The notes under the pieces are model-generated. The model was not told the DNA's origin. It was given only the letters and a program-made list of their open reading frames with translations, and did not search any database. Shown here in pieces: positions 13,924-22,642 of a stretch of DNA of 25,522 bases (position 1 is its first letter; every line of letters starts with the position of its first letter). Source of the DNA: a virus; IMG/VR virus record IMGVR_UViG_3300035698_007940, positions 1-25,522 of that record; one strand, 5' to 3'. A program made the position numbers and the translations under genes.

Positions 13924-15641
13924 CAGCTATGATCCGTTGATTGAATGCCCCAAGAGTATATCGTTTCACGATGTTCATGGCGACGAGAAATTCTGTCTGA
14001 TCCGCGAACCTTGATCATGAAGCTGATCATCTTGATGTTCGCCACTCCCAAGTCATCAATCAAGTTAGGAGTGAAACCAATATCAACCAGACCGTCCTCT
14101 CTCACAGAGGCGCTGGTCACCTTGTGATAGCTGTTAGCGATTTGATTATCTTCATACTGGATCATGATATATTGCCAAGTTGGATACGGAAAGAAAAGCG
14201 AAGAGTAGTTGGCTTCATTCACTACTATTGTTCCACTTAGAGGAGTGGGAACAACAATAGAATTCAACGTCAAGTCTGGCAACCATGTTGGCATAAGCCA
14301 AGCCTTTTGACCACCTCTCACTTGATCGATAAACTCTCTCATGTAATCTTCGTCTTCAGAGCGATCGTAACGCTTGATGATCCATTGACGAGTTCCACTT
14401 ATTGTTGGGTGAGGATCAGCTTTCCGGAGAATTGTTTTCAGACCGACATCAAAATCAAGAACCTCTGAACGAGTTGAAAACGCTTCGTCTGCACCCGCGA
14501 GAGGGCGAATACGCATGATATTCAAGCTGTCAACAACATCTATACTTACGGAAGCATCTGGACGCGGCAGCGCAGGCTGAGCGGAGCCTTCGGCTTTGAT
14601 GTCCAACTTACCAGTTATAGAAGCCATGACCAATCCAGAATTATTCTGGATAATCATGGAATGGCAAGGGTAGACATAATTACCGAGATCAATCTCTTCA
14701 CCAGCGGCGGAACCTATATCAACACCGTCAGAATAAATGGCAGTAACTTTCGCAACCGTTGCAGATTGTGTCTTGATATTGATGATGGCGATACTCTCAC
14801 CAATTCGCATCTGTGTCTTCGAAGAATCGAAGTACAAACGATTTCCACCGATCGGTGTTGTTTGGGTCAGTTTCGTTGCGTGTTGATAGGATGGAATAAT
14901 AGCTTGCAATCCCATATTCTTGAAAATCAATTCATACTGTTCTTGTCTTTGTTCAAGATCAATGATGTCTACGGTGAACTCCATGAAACGACGAGGATCG
15001 CGTCGCAGAGAAATACGTTGCTCCGAACCGTCATACGAAGTGATGACCTCGGTCAAGAATTCCCACGTCTCTTGAACAGGAACATCAGGAATAAGGTTGA
15101 AGGTTTCCGATACAGTCGCTATGACTATCAAGAACGCTCTTCCAAGAGGATAGTTGAGCTCAACTATCGCATCTACGTTTGGTTCTCCTGGGCCGATTTG
15201 CAGATTGATTGTCTGATATTCAGAATCTCGAATCGTACTCACACCGGCGATCTTGTCGAATGTAAGAACTTCTGATCCCTCAACGGCAATCGAAGTGAGA
15301 GTCTGTATCTGTGGAAAAGTCGACCACAAAACGAATGGGATATTTGTGTTGATTAGAGGATTTGCCAAACGAAGTTCTTTTGGTATTATCCAGAAACGGA
15401 AATGAAAATCGGTGTACTGTGTGGGTGTGACAACTCCACTTGAAGGAGGAGCCCAAGAGGTCTCATCAACAACTGACATGCTGTCCGATGTGAGAACTGG
15501 TGGAATATCAGCAAACGACTCTGAGAGATCAGCGTAGCTCCCACCCTGTCTTGGATAAACAGTTGTGCTAAAGACTGAACGAAAGCCACCTGTGTCCGCA
15601 GTCCAAGTTCCCGCAACCGCTCCATCTGCAATGAAAGCCAT
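13923..15641 (-). CDS. Tail structural protein, distal-tail-like
   Basis: A 572-residue beta-rich virion protein without signal peptide or membrane segment. Around residues 190-240 it has EVITSYDGSEQRISLRRDPR followed by RFMEFTVDI, a pattern (test for a sequence, an arginine-rich turn, then an FxxxF strand) seen in distal tail proteins and DUF2460-like tail components that line the tube end. The second half has alternating short strands and a RIRPLAGADEAFSTRSEVLD block. Gene order (host-facing proteins, this protein, hub, tip) fits a distal tail position. It overlaps both neighbours by one base (TAATG and TGATG). A strong AAGGTGG lies just upstream. Exact role is inferred. Confidence 0.8.
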   Translation of the reverse strand: MAFIADGAVAGTWTADTGGFRSVFSTTVYPRQGGSYADLSESFADIPPVLTSDSMSVVDETSWAPPSSGVVTPTQYTDFHFRFWIIPKELRLANPLINTNIPFVLWSTFPQIQTLTSIAVEGSEVLTFDKIAGVSTIRDSEYQTINLQIGPGEPNVDAIVELNYPLGRAFLIVIATVSETFNLIPDVPVQETWEFLTEVITSYDGSEQRISLRRDPRRFMEFTVDIIDLEQRQEQYELIFKNMGLQAIIPSYQHATKLTQTTPIGGNRLYFDSSKTQMRIGESIAIINIKTQSATVAKVTAIYSDGVDIGSAAGEEIDLGNYVYPCHSMIIQNNSGLVMASITGKLDIKAEGSAQPALPRPDASVSIDVVDSLNIMRIRPLAGADEAFSTRSEVLDFDVGLKTILRKADPHPTISGTRQWIIKRYDRSEDEDYMREFIDQVRGGQKAWLMPTWLPDLTLNSIVVPTPLSGTIVVNEANYSSLFFPYPTWQYIMIQYEDNQIANSYHKVTSASVREDGLVDIGFTPNLIDDLGVANIKMISFMIKVRGSDRISRRHEHRETIYSWGIQSTDHS

Positions 15642-16702
15642 TATACCACCTTTTTGAAAGCAAACCCCGAGCGACCAGAGGAGACAACATCAGCAAGTTG
15701 CATTTGAGACCAAGGAGTATCTCTCAACATTGGAAATATCATCCAATCTTCTGAAGCATAGGAGATTATGTTTCCTGGAATGTATCCTTCCATAGAACAA
15801 ATTCTAACATTTGGAAAACTTCCAAGATACATCATCTGAGCAGAAGTACTGATTGCCTGTAAGAGCCAGAATGCAAGAGGTCCCAAAGAGACAGCCCCAG
15901 AATACGGTTGAGGAATTGAGAATTGGCTCCAAGCAGCCCAGTTGAAGTCGTAAGACGATGATCTATTATTTGAGATAAGGTTAGCACCTGATCCAACTTG
16001 ATAGGAGTGTATAACATTGGATCCATTCTGCAAATCATTAGCAGCAGGCCAACCAGAAGCAGGCACCGGAGAAATCAAAGGATCTATGATATAGACGAGA
16101 TTATTAAGTCCATTGTATGATGTCGGAAAAGTGAATTGTGCTCGTCCTGTGTACGGACTTAAAGTTCTTCCGTACATTCCTGAATTCCAATCAGAGCTAT
16201 TGGTCCCAGAAAGCGTATCAATTGCCCATCCTCTCTTTGGGCTTGAAGAAGCGTAGATTATAGCCGTGTGTCCCATCCCGTGCTTATCAAGTTCCCCGAA
16301 AGAGAAATGGGTGTAACAGTCTCCATTAACTCCGTTAGAGAAATTAACAACAACATGAATGTAATTCGGCTTTCCAACACCAGAGTCTGAGAAGATATGC
16401 CACGAAGTGAATGTTTGGTGCATGTTCGCGACGGTTGCAGAGCTTGCAATTAAGGCAGCGTTAGTGGTAGAATTTGCCAAAGAATTACCAACAGAGATTC
16501 GCACATACCGAGTTGTACGACTTGCTCCTCCGAGAAATGTGCGATCTGGTTCTGTGACCGTGAATGTAGACCAGTCAACTCCTTTCACGTTACCCTTGCT
16601 GATAGGCCAAGTCCCGCCAGAAGTTGTCCATCCATCAGCAACAGCGTGAGCCAGAACCGCAGCCATCAAAGCGACGTAGTCACCAGAACCTGTTGAATAC
16701 AT
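15641..16702 (-). CDS. Virion-associated minor tail protein, host-facing candidate
   Basis: A 353-residue protein rich in Gly, Ser, Thr, Asn and aromatic residues. It starts with a short helix and an ADGWTTSGGTWP segment that resembles the TANGWTRLRGETD segment at the same position in the next gene upstream (16706-18196). It also has GKPNYIHVVVNFSNGV and CYTHFSFGELDKHGMG, a combination I know from virion proteins of proteobacterial phages. No enzyme motif is visible. The shared N-terminal layout suggests the two proteins attach to the same tail site. The ATG at 16702 has GGAGG eight bases upstream and lies three bases after the previous stop. Confidence 0.78.
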   Translation of the reverse strand: MYSTGSGDYVALMAAVLAHAVADGWTTSGGTWPISKGNVKGVDWSTFTVTEPDRTFLGGASRTTRYVRISVGNSLANSTTNAALIASSATVANMHQTFTSWHIFSDSGVGKPNYIHVVVNFSNGVNGDCYTHFSFGELDKHGMGHTAIIYASSSPKRGWAIDTLSGTNSSDWNSGMYGRTLSPYTGRAQFTFPTSYNGLNNLVYIIDPLISPVPASGWPAANDLQNGSNVIHSYQVGSGANLISNNRSSSYDFNWAAWSQFSIPQPYSGAVSLGPLAFWLLQAISTSAQMMYLGSFPNVRICSMEGYIPGNIISYASEDWMIFPMLRDTPWSQMQLADVVSSGRSGFAFKKVV

Positions 16703-16705
16703 TTA

Positions 16706-18196
16706 TCAATCCTCCCGAATGCAGAACCAAGCCACTGGCTCTCGCCGTGTTCGGTTTGGAAATACACGATAATTTTGCCCACCGACTACTATCACTTGAG
16801 TTGGTGTCAAGAGACTACCAGAAGGAATTGCAAACACTCCATCAAGAGCGCCGATATTTCCATATGGATCATTTTGAACAATACAGGGAACGAGAGGCAA
16901 CTCATCCTGCTCCGTTGCTCTAACATAATCAAAAGCATGAGCTGCAACATAATCTACATGATCAGACCCCATACCTTCTGGCCAACTAGGACGGAAGGTG
17001 CTTCCGAAATGGTAAGGCCAGATCCAAGAAGTACCCGGAGTTGGTAAATAAAGATTTGAAGTATTGCTATTTTGTCTGTTTCCGATAATTATAATATTTC
17101 CATCCCAAAGACGAGCAGAGGCGCAAAATGAACCGGGATCAGCACAACTTGAAAGTTTTGCATTTGCCTGACCGCTCGTAAATTCTGAATAGTTTGACAT
17201 AGTTGTAGAAATAATCAATGGGAAAGGATAATCATCTGGAGTTGCAAAGGCTGACATAAATCCAACGTAGGATGAAGTGTAGTCTTGAGCGCCAGATCGA
17301 GTTACCAAAACGAGACGTTTAGAATTTGAATAAATCCAATAGGTAACTGTATCAGAGTTCATCAAATGAGATTGTGTCATTACATTCGATCCGACGTTTT
17401 CATTCCACTGAGGAGTGAGAGCATTATTCTCTGTGGAAAAGTCCCACATTATCGTATGGGTAGAACCAGAAGGGAAGCAATTACTACGAGCATGAATATA
17501 TACTCTACGAGCAGCATCATATCCTGGACCCTGCCATGACCAAACATCTTCGGAGAAATCTCGTCTAGCACTAGTAGTCCAAGCGATGTTCTGCTGAAAG
17601 TCTTCTAGATTTCCAGAACGACGAGGAGCATCATCAGCAACGTGATTTGGATACAGATACCCATCGTCGATAGTGAATGTTTTGAATTCATTTGCTGTCC
17701 AGCTTATATCGTTGTATTCTCTCATAGTGGTCCATACGACACCATCGTTTGACCATTGGAAAGCAAAGTCTCTTGGGCAGTTACCAACTACACTGTCACC
17801 TCGAAGGTAAAACTCTCGAACAGTAACAGGAGAACCAAAGTCATAGGTTAGAGTCCAAGCTTGATCATCAATATCAGCAGAGCGAAGAATACCACCGGCT
17901 ACCATAAGAGAAGCTGTACCAGTTCCAACTGAGGAGGAAGAAAAATTCGCACCAACGGTTGATTGGTTTGCACCACCCGCCGTTGTTCTCAAGTTGAAAA
18001 GTTGAAGTCCACGAAAGTCAATGTTCGTAGTCTGGGTTTCCCAGACAATCATTCTCCAATATCGAGCCGCCTTAGGAGAAGCGCAAGCCATATCAGTTTC
18101 ACCACGAAGCCGTGTCCACCCATTAGCAGTCAAATGAGTGTTGATCGCGTTGAGAAGCTCTGACGGAGTTCTCGCTGTTCCAGTAGCGAAAGGCAT
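16706..18196 (-). CDS. Virion protein with discoidin (F5/8 type C)-like domain
   Basis: A 496-residue tail-associated protein. After an N-terminal helix and ANGWTRLRGETD, residues about 44-176 read like an F5/8 type C (discoidin) beta-sandwich: ARYWRMIVWETQ, WTLTYDFGSPVTVREFYLRG and FAFQWSNDGVVWTTMREY, ending EFKTFTI. Such domains bind sugars, so this protein probably touches host surface polysaccharide. The rest is beta-rich with TVTYWIYSNSKRLVLVTRSG and GFMSAFATPDDYPFPLI, a block common in phage structural proteins. The ATG at 18196 has AAGGA seven bases upstream. It directly follows the tape measure gene. Confidence 0.82.
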   Translation of the reverse strand: MPFATGTARTPSELLNAINTHLTANGWTRLRGETDMACASPKAARYWRMIVWETQTTNIDFRGLQLFNLRTTAGGANQSTVGANFSSSSVGTGTASLMVAGGILRSADIDDQAWTLTYDFGSPVTVREFYLRGDSVVGNCPRDFAFQWSNDGVVWTTMREYNDISWTANEFKTFTIDDGYLYPNHVADDAPRRSGNLEDFQQNIAWTTSARRDFSEDVWSWQGPGYDAARRVYIHARSNCFPSGSTHTIMWDFSTENNALTPQWNENVGSNVMTQSHLMNSDTVTYWIYSNSKRLVLVTRSGAQDYTSSYVGFMSAFATPDDYPFPLIISTTMSNYSEFTSGQANAKLSSCADPGSFCASARLWDGNIIIIGNRQNSNTSNLYLPTPGTSWIWPYHFGSTFRPSWPEGMGSDHVDYVAAHAFDYVRATEQDELPLVPCIVQNDPYGNIGALDGVFAIPSGSLLTPTQVIVVGGQNYRVFPNRTRREPVAWFCIRED

Positions 18197-18206
18197 ATTC
18201 TATTCC

Positions 18207-21200
18207 TTAGGACTGAGCGATCTGTTTCACAGTATTCGCGTTGCGTTGTAGAAGATTGATGATTTGAGTATCGCCACCAGAATCGAAAAGCCCAAAGAGA
18301 TCAGCAGGGTTTAGAACCGCTGCGATATTCACGGGAGGAGACTGAACGACTGTAGTGCCACCGCTTTCACCTTTCCCTTCTTTTTTGGCCTGTTGTTGTC
18401 CTGGTGTGAGTATGTCTACACGCTCATCAGGTCTCTTGGCAAACTGAACTATCTGCGAATCAGTTGATCCTGGCCCTGTAGGCAAGATAGAACCACCAGT
18501 CGCGAAGCCGAGACCACCTTTCCCACCGCCGAGACCACCTCCGGCAATACCTCCGAAACCACCGAGGAAAGACAACAGGAGACGTTGAGCGGCCAACTTG
18601 AGAAGCTGAGCGAACAAGTCTGCGAAGAACGCTTTGATATTCAATTTGCCTGTTTTGGCAAAATCTACGATTGCGTCAGCAGCCTTACCAGCAGCACCGA
18701 CAACGACCCCACCAAGAGCTTCACCAAATTCTCCTGCAGATTGAATGCTTCCTGCGATAGCTGCTCGGAAGCCGCCGCCGATAGTGTTGGTCGCTTTGTC
18801 AGAGTTGATTTGAAGTTCACGAAGTTTCTGGTTATAGTTTTCGAGATTGATAGCACCTTCTTGGAACAGCATATTGAGAGCTTGCTGACCGATCTGTAAT
18901 GCTTCCTGTGGTCCGCGAATTTCTTGAAGGATAGAGCCATAAGCCTTTGAAACTTCGAGAAGTTGAATAGCAGTAGCTACCTGATCTTTCTCTGTTGCTG
19001 AGAGTTCGCGTTTGATAGTTTTCTCAACTTGCAAAATCTGATTATTGATCTCTTTCTGCAAACCATATTGTTTCTCAAGCTCTATCATTTGCAGTATCTT
19101 AGCAAGCTCTTCAGCGAAAGTTTTTGTATCACTGCCCTTACCTTTTCCGCCTTGCGACGGAGGAACAACAGGAGCAGCAGGAGTGCCAGTTCTATCGATT
19201 TCACGTTGGTCATTCAAATCTTTAAGACGTTGATCAGCCCCTCTGGTTTGAGCATTGGCTACCGCACGTGTCAGGATAGCGTCATTAGCATCACCAAGGA
19301 TATTCTCAATCTTTCCGCCTTCAAAGGCACTGCTGAAGCCGTCCTGGAAAGCATCAGACGCGATCTGACCTGCTCCTTGAACAGAGGTTACGAAACGACC
19401 GAGATTAGCTGGTCTGATCTCTGGGATTTCTCCTGAGAAACCAAAGAATTCAGCGGCTTTCTGGCCGCCGACAAAGGAGACCAAGCTATTCAAAGCTGAG
19501 ATAACTTTGTTGATACCTATAATAGCGGCATTAACCCACGATTCGAATCCTTCTATCATAGCATTCGCAAGACCCATAGCCACATCACCAGCCGCTCCTG
19601 GAAGAGACTGCAAGGCCGCGATAATCCCAAACACAACGCCCACCACCACTCTTGGGAGAAAAGTGAAAGCGTTTATGATCGAGGTTGCTACATTCATGAA
19701 AACAGTTCCAATAAATCCAGCAAAAGAGGAAAGAGCTGATACAACTGAGTCAAGTCCAGATTTGAGAGTTTGCCAAACAGGACCAAGAAACGGTGCGATC
19801 GCTTTGTACATCAATTGCCAAGCAGCTATGAAATAGTCTTTGAGAGTAATCATTCCGTTTAGAGCGACACCAATTTTGTCTCCGAAGATAGCGACAGCGG
19901 ATACCAATAAGAAAACAGCACCAATAACAGCAGTGATTGGATTCGCAAGCAGAACAGCACCAAAGGAAGACATCGCAGCGGTAGCACCAAGAGTAACACC
20001 TGTAAGCAATGGGAAGACGGCTGTCAGACGCGTCAGGAAAGCTCCCTGCGTGGCTGTAGCTCCTGCTAGACGCGCTCGTGCCGCAGCTTGCGCAGTCTCA
20101 GTCGCTGTCGTCTGTGCTGACAAAGCGGCACTTCTACCAGTCGCGATATTGTTTGCATTTTCAGCTGCTGTGAGACGAATGGTGGCGGCAGTCAATCTAT
20201 CGCGAGCGAGTTGCATATTGATGAACTGACCAGTCGCCAGAGAGCGAGCACTACCACCTTGGAAGACCGCCGCCGCGTTAGCATATTCTGCTTGAGCATT
20301 ACGCAGAGTTGCTCCTACCTGAACAGAGCGAATTTGAATATTCTGCAGACGAGCGCGGTTATCGTTGAGAGTGGCAGTCGTAGAAGCAAGTTGTTTCCCA
20401 GCAGAGGCAACTTGAATCGCAGAGTATCTAGCTACCGCTGCTCCAGCACGAGTGTATCCGGCAGCGAGTAAACTCAAAGATTTGATGGCTGAGGCACCCA
20501 AGGAAAGAGCGAAGGCAACAGTCAGAGCAGCAAGAAGGCGAATCAAGACGTCTATATTCTCAGAGATTACAATAATCGCGGATGCGAGCTTGGCACTCGC
20601 TCCTGTCGCATCATCAAAGGCATCGATGAATGAAATAAGGTTGTTTTTCGCCACGATGAAAGATTGCTCAATAGTGGGAGCAGTTTGCGAAAACAGATTG
20701 TCAATACCACCCTTAGCTTGCTCGATAGCTCTGAAAACGATATCAGCTGTCAACTTGCCTTCTGTACCTAGCTTACGAAGTGAACCACGAGTAACATTCC
20801 CGAATTGCTGCGTCTTGTTGAGGTAGTCAACGATTAGATCGGCAACAAGCGGAAGCTGTTCAAGAACGGAACGAAGTTCGTCACCTCCCAATCGGTCGGA
20901 AGCGAGACCTTGTCCAAGCTGGACCAAGGCTGCGTTTGCTTCTTGGGCAGCAGCACCAGAAAGAATAGCAGCTTTTTGTAGAGTTTCAGTAACGTCGATA
21001 ACTTGTTGCTGACTGACGCCAAGACCACGAGTAGAAAGGGCGAGACGACTGTAGACACTGGCTGTTGCTTCTACAGCTGAACGAGAACGATTCGCCGATG
21101 CGAACAATCTGTCTTGCACAGCTTCTAGGTTTGAGGTACTCCTCGAGGTAAGTCGAAGCTTATTCTCCATGTTCGTAAGAGCATCGGTCATCTTTATGAT

Positions 21201-21362
21201 GCCATTGACAATTCCCGCTCCACCCAAAACGAAGATGGCGCGCTGCAACAGAAATATTCCACGAGTTGCTTTGTTCGCAGCTTGACCAATATCATCGATT
21301 TTGCGCTTGACGACTCTAGAGCCTCTTTCGACGAAGTTAATCGTGACGGTTTCGGTAACCAT
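18207..21362 (-). CDS. Tail tape measure protein
   Basis: The longest ORF (1051 residues), sitting after the assembly chaperones as expected. Residues about 70-235 match the conserved tape measure N-terminal domain (VEATASVYSRLALSTRGLGV, ALVQLGQGLASDRLGGDELR, SVLEQLPLVADLIVDYL). The middle holds several long hydrophobic helices (ALTVAFALSLGASAIKSL, LLANPITAVIGAVFLLVSAV, FLPRVVVGVVFGIIAALQSL) that may insert in the host membrane during DNA entry. The end has a glycine-rich stretch and the typical ATGGSI, DSQIVQFAKRPDERVDILTP tail. At roughly 0.15 nm per residue it would set a tail near 150-160 nm (inference). The ATG overlaps the previous stop (TAATG) with GGGGAG upstream. Confidence 0.95.
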   Translation of the reverse strand: MVTETVTINFVERGSRVVKRKIDDIGQAANKATRGIFLLQRAIFVLGGAGIVNGIIKMTDALTNMENKLRLTSRSTSNLEAVQDRLFASANRSRSAVEATASVYSRLALSTRGLGVSQQQVIDVTETLQKAAILSGAAAQEANAALVQLGQGLASDRLGGDELRSVLEQLPLVADLIVDYLNKTQQFGNVTRGSLRKLGTEGKLTADIVFRAIEQAKGGIDNLFSQTAPTIEQSFIVAKNNLISFIDAFDDATGASAKLASAIIVISENIDVLIRLLAALTVAFALSLGASAIKSLSLLAAGYTRAGAAVARYSAIQVASAGKQLASTTATLNDNRARLQNIQIRSVQVGATLRNAQAEYANAAAVFQGGSARSLATGQFINMQLARDRLTAATIRLTAAENANNIATGRSAALSAQTTATETAQAAARARLAGATATQGAFLTRLTAVFPLLTGVTLGATAAMSSFGAVLLANPITAVIGAVFLLVSAVAIFGDKIGVALNGMITLKDYFIAAWQLMYKAIAPFLGPVWQTLKSGLDSVVSALSSFAGFIGTVFMNVATSIINAFTFLPRVVVGVVFGIIAALQSLPGAAGDVAMGLANAMIEGFESWVNAAIIGINKVISALNSLVSFVGGQKAAEFFGFSGEIPEIRPANLGRFVTSVQGAGQIASDAFQDGFSSAFEGGKIENILGDANDAILTRAVANAQTRGADQRLKDLNDQREIDRTGTPAAPVVPPSQGGKGKGSDTKTFAEELAKILQMIELEKQYGLQKEINNQILQVEKTIKRELSATEKDQVATAIQLLEVSKAYGSILQEIRGPQEALQIGQQALNMLFQEGAINLENYNQKLRELQINSDKATNTIGGGFRAAIAGSIQSAGEFGEALGGVVVGAAGKAADAIVDFAKTGKLNIKAFFADLFAQLLKLAAQRLLLSFLGGFGGIAGGGLGGGKGGLGFATGGSILPTGPGSTDSQIVQFAKRPDERVDILTPGQQQAKKEGKGESGGTTVVQSPPVNIAAVLNPADLFGLFDSGGDTQIINLLQRNANTVKQIAQS

Positions 21363-21841
21363 TAAAAGTCTCCCCAGCTATCAGCACCAGAACGATCGAA
21401 TATCTTGAAACCACGGAGTACTATCTGAGCTTCTCTGATCGAGACTTCCACAGCACCAGGAAGAAGAGCCTTGTCCAAATAAGGAACATTATTCGTTATT
21501 GTGATTGCTGTCTTCAAACCAACACCAGCCACACCTCTGACGCTGTTAATGCGAGCACTACCAGCTGAGATAGCAGCAGAAGCGTTCGCAGTTTCTGATG
21601 CTCCAAGACCATTAGCTTTACTCCCCTTAGGATAGGGAGCATAAGCCTCAATGACAGCGGAGGGAGAACCACCAATACCGACACGCCAATTAGAGCGAGC
21701 TTTTCCGGTATCAGCTTTTGTGTTTTGAACAAGGGAACGAAGACTGCGTTTTGCCATGCTGCGAACAAGCTCTGAAGCCGAGTTCTCAACCTGACGTCCA
21801 CGACGTCTAATGTTTCTAGAGAACTGGATCAGGTCAGCCAT
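21362..21841 (-). CDS. Minor virion protein, HK97 gp10 / tail-completion-like
   Basis: A 159-residue basic protein. Residues about 1-60 are helical and arginine-rich, ending in KADTGKARSNWRVGIGG, a DTGxxRxxWR motif typical of HK97 gp10-like neck and tail-completion proteins. The C-terminal ITITNNVPYLDKALLPGA block is also found there. Oddly, it lies between the chaperones and the tape measure rather than upstream of the tail tube gene. It overlaps both neighbours by one base, so it is part of the tail operon. Confidence 0.72.
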   Translation of the reverse strand: MADLIQFSRNIRRRGRQVENSASELVRSMAKRSLRSLVQNTKADTGKARSNWRVGIGGSPSAVIEAYAPYPKGSKANGLGASETANASAAISAGSARINSVRGVAGVGLKTAITITNNVPYLDKALLPGAVEVSIREAQIVLRGFKIFDRSGADSWGDF

Positions 21842-22167
21842 TATTTTTGCTTCTTCGCTTGGTGCTTCATATAGACAGTGTCCATGGCGATTATGTGCAT
21901 GTGCATCATCTCTTGCTGTTCTTCATCAAGTCCCTTTGTAGTTCCGTATTGTTCAACCGCGAGCCATGGGATAGGTCCAATGCCGAAACCCATTTGCCGC
22001 GAAGAAGTTAACTCCAGAAACCCTATATAGTATAGCTCAAGCCCCGGAGCAATGCTAGGGGCATTTTCAATACGACTGGGTATTGGCAGGCCTGTTTTCA
22101 CGGCCTGCTCAATGATTTGCTGTTCTACCGCCCCGCTTTGGAGTTGATACTCCAGGACGGCTATTAG
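21841..22167 (-). CDS. Tail assembly chaperone, T part of a G-T frameshift fusion
   Basis: The frame from 22167 to 21841 (108 residues) continues the chaperone G frame after a -1 shift at A AAA AAC. It reads KLIAVLEYQLQSGAVEQQII then EQAVKTGLPIPSRIENAPSI, with no stop between the slip site and 21841. The G-T fusion would total 250 residues. In lambda-like phages this rare fusion binds tape measure protein and recruits tube subunits. The later GTG at 22101 used by simple ORF prediction lacks a good ribosome site, which supports frameshift expression. The segment MGFGIGPIPWLAVEQYGTTK is distinctive. Confidence 0.85.
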   Translation of the reverse strand, partial: LIAVLEYQLQSGAVEQQIIEQAVKTGLPIPSRIENAPSIAPGLELYYIGFLELTSSRQMGFGIGPIPWLAVEQYGTTKGLDEEQQEMMHMHIIAMDTVYMKHQAKKQK

Positions 22168-22173
22168 TTTTTT
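22139..22173 (-). promoter_or_regulatory. Programmed -1 ribosomal frameshift signal
   Basis: The minus strand has the slippery heptamer A AAA AAC (22173-22167) in register with the chaperone G frame (TCA AAA AAC TAA), directly before its stop at 22164-22166. After 12 bases comes a hairpin TGGAG, loop TATCAA, CTCCA (22154-22139) that could stimulate slippage. The -1 frame then runs into the downstream ORF. Confidence 0.85.
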
Positions 22174-22592
22174 GAATCTTCTTCAGCTTCCAACTTGCGA
22201 TAGTTAGAAATCGCATTGGCTTGCTCCTGAACGTCTATGAACAGGTTTGGCAAAGACTCGAAAGCCTTTTGAACTTCTTCTTTGTTGAAGGGAAGAATTT
22301 CACCGTTACGGCCTTCAATTCCAGGTTTCCAGCCATCGTCGCCTTTGACTTGCCAATCCAAAACGATTGTCTTAGCATAGATGTCAGACATGATCGACAT
22401 GGAGCGCTCGTTGGATATCGCTCCTGCTTGCATTGCGCGACGAATCGGCTTCAAAGCCTTTTCAGCATAGCGAACATATTTCTTGTTGCCTTGACCAGCG
22501 GAAGCGACCCTAATTCGAAAGTCGCCATAATCCAACCAGATACCAGCGTTTTCGAGATCCTCATCGGTCTCGAAAATATCGTACATACCCAT
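22164..22592 (-). CDS. Tail assembly chaperone G
   Basis: A 142-residue acidic-to-mixed protein (MGMYDIFETDEDLENAGIWL, later KYVRYAEKALKPIRRAMQ). Its location between the tail tube gene and the tape measure, and the slippery end, identify it as the G-type chaperone that coats the tape measure before tube assembly. The body is mostly helical with a conserved-looking WQVKGDDGWKPGIEG loop. The ATG at 22592 has TAGGAG seven bases upstream. Most ribosomes should stop at 22164; a minority shift -1 at the A AAA AAC site to make the longer G-T protein. Confidence 0.9.
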   Translation of the reverse strand: MGMYDIFETDEDLENAGIWLDYGDFRIRVASAGQGNKKYVRYAEKALKPIRRAMQAGAISNERSMSIMSDIYAKTIVLDWQVKGDDGWKPGIEGRNGEILPFNKEEVQKAFESLPNLFIDVQEQANAISNYRKLEAEEDSKN

Positions 22593-22618
22593 CTGTAATC
22601 TCCTATTCTAGGTAAGGT

Positions 22619-22642
22619 AGACGCCGCTCTTACGCGGCGTCT
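22619..22642 (-). other. Stem-loop overlapping the tail tube gene stop
   Basis: A perfect 9-bp stem (AGACGCCGC, loop of 6, complement) at 22619-22642 covers the last codons and the stop (22630-22632) of the major tail protein gene. No U-run follows on the minus strand, so it is not a full terminator. It may stabilise the abundant tail tube mRNA or partly shield the downstream chaperone genes from read-through. Confidence 0.6.

Noticed and set aside
14661-15275. 204-codon ORF on the plus strand
   Set aside because: Antisense to the distal tail gene, without a promoter, ribosome site or recognisable motif.
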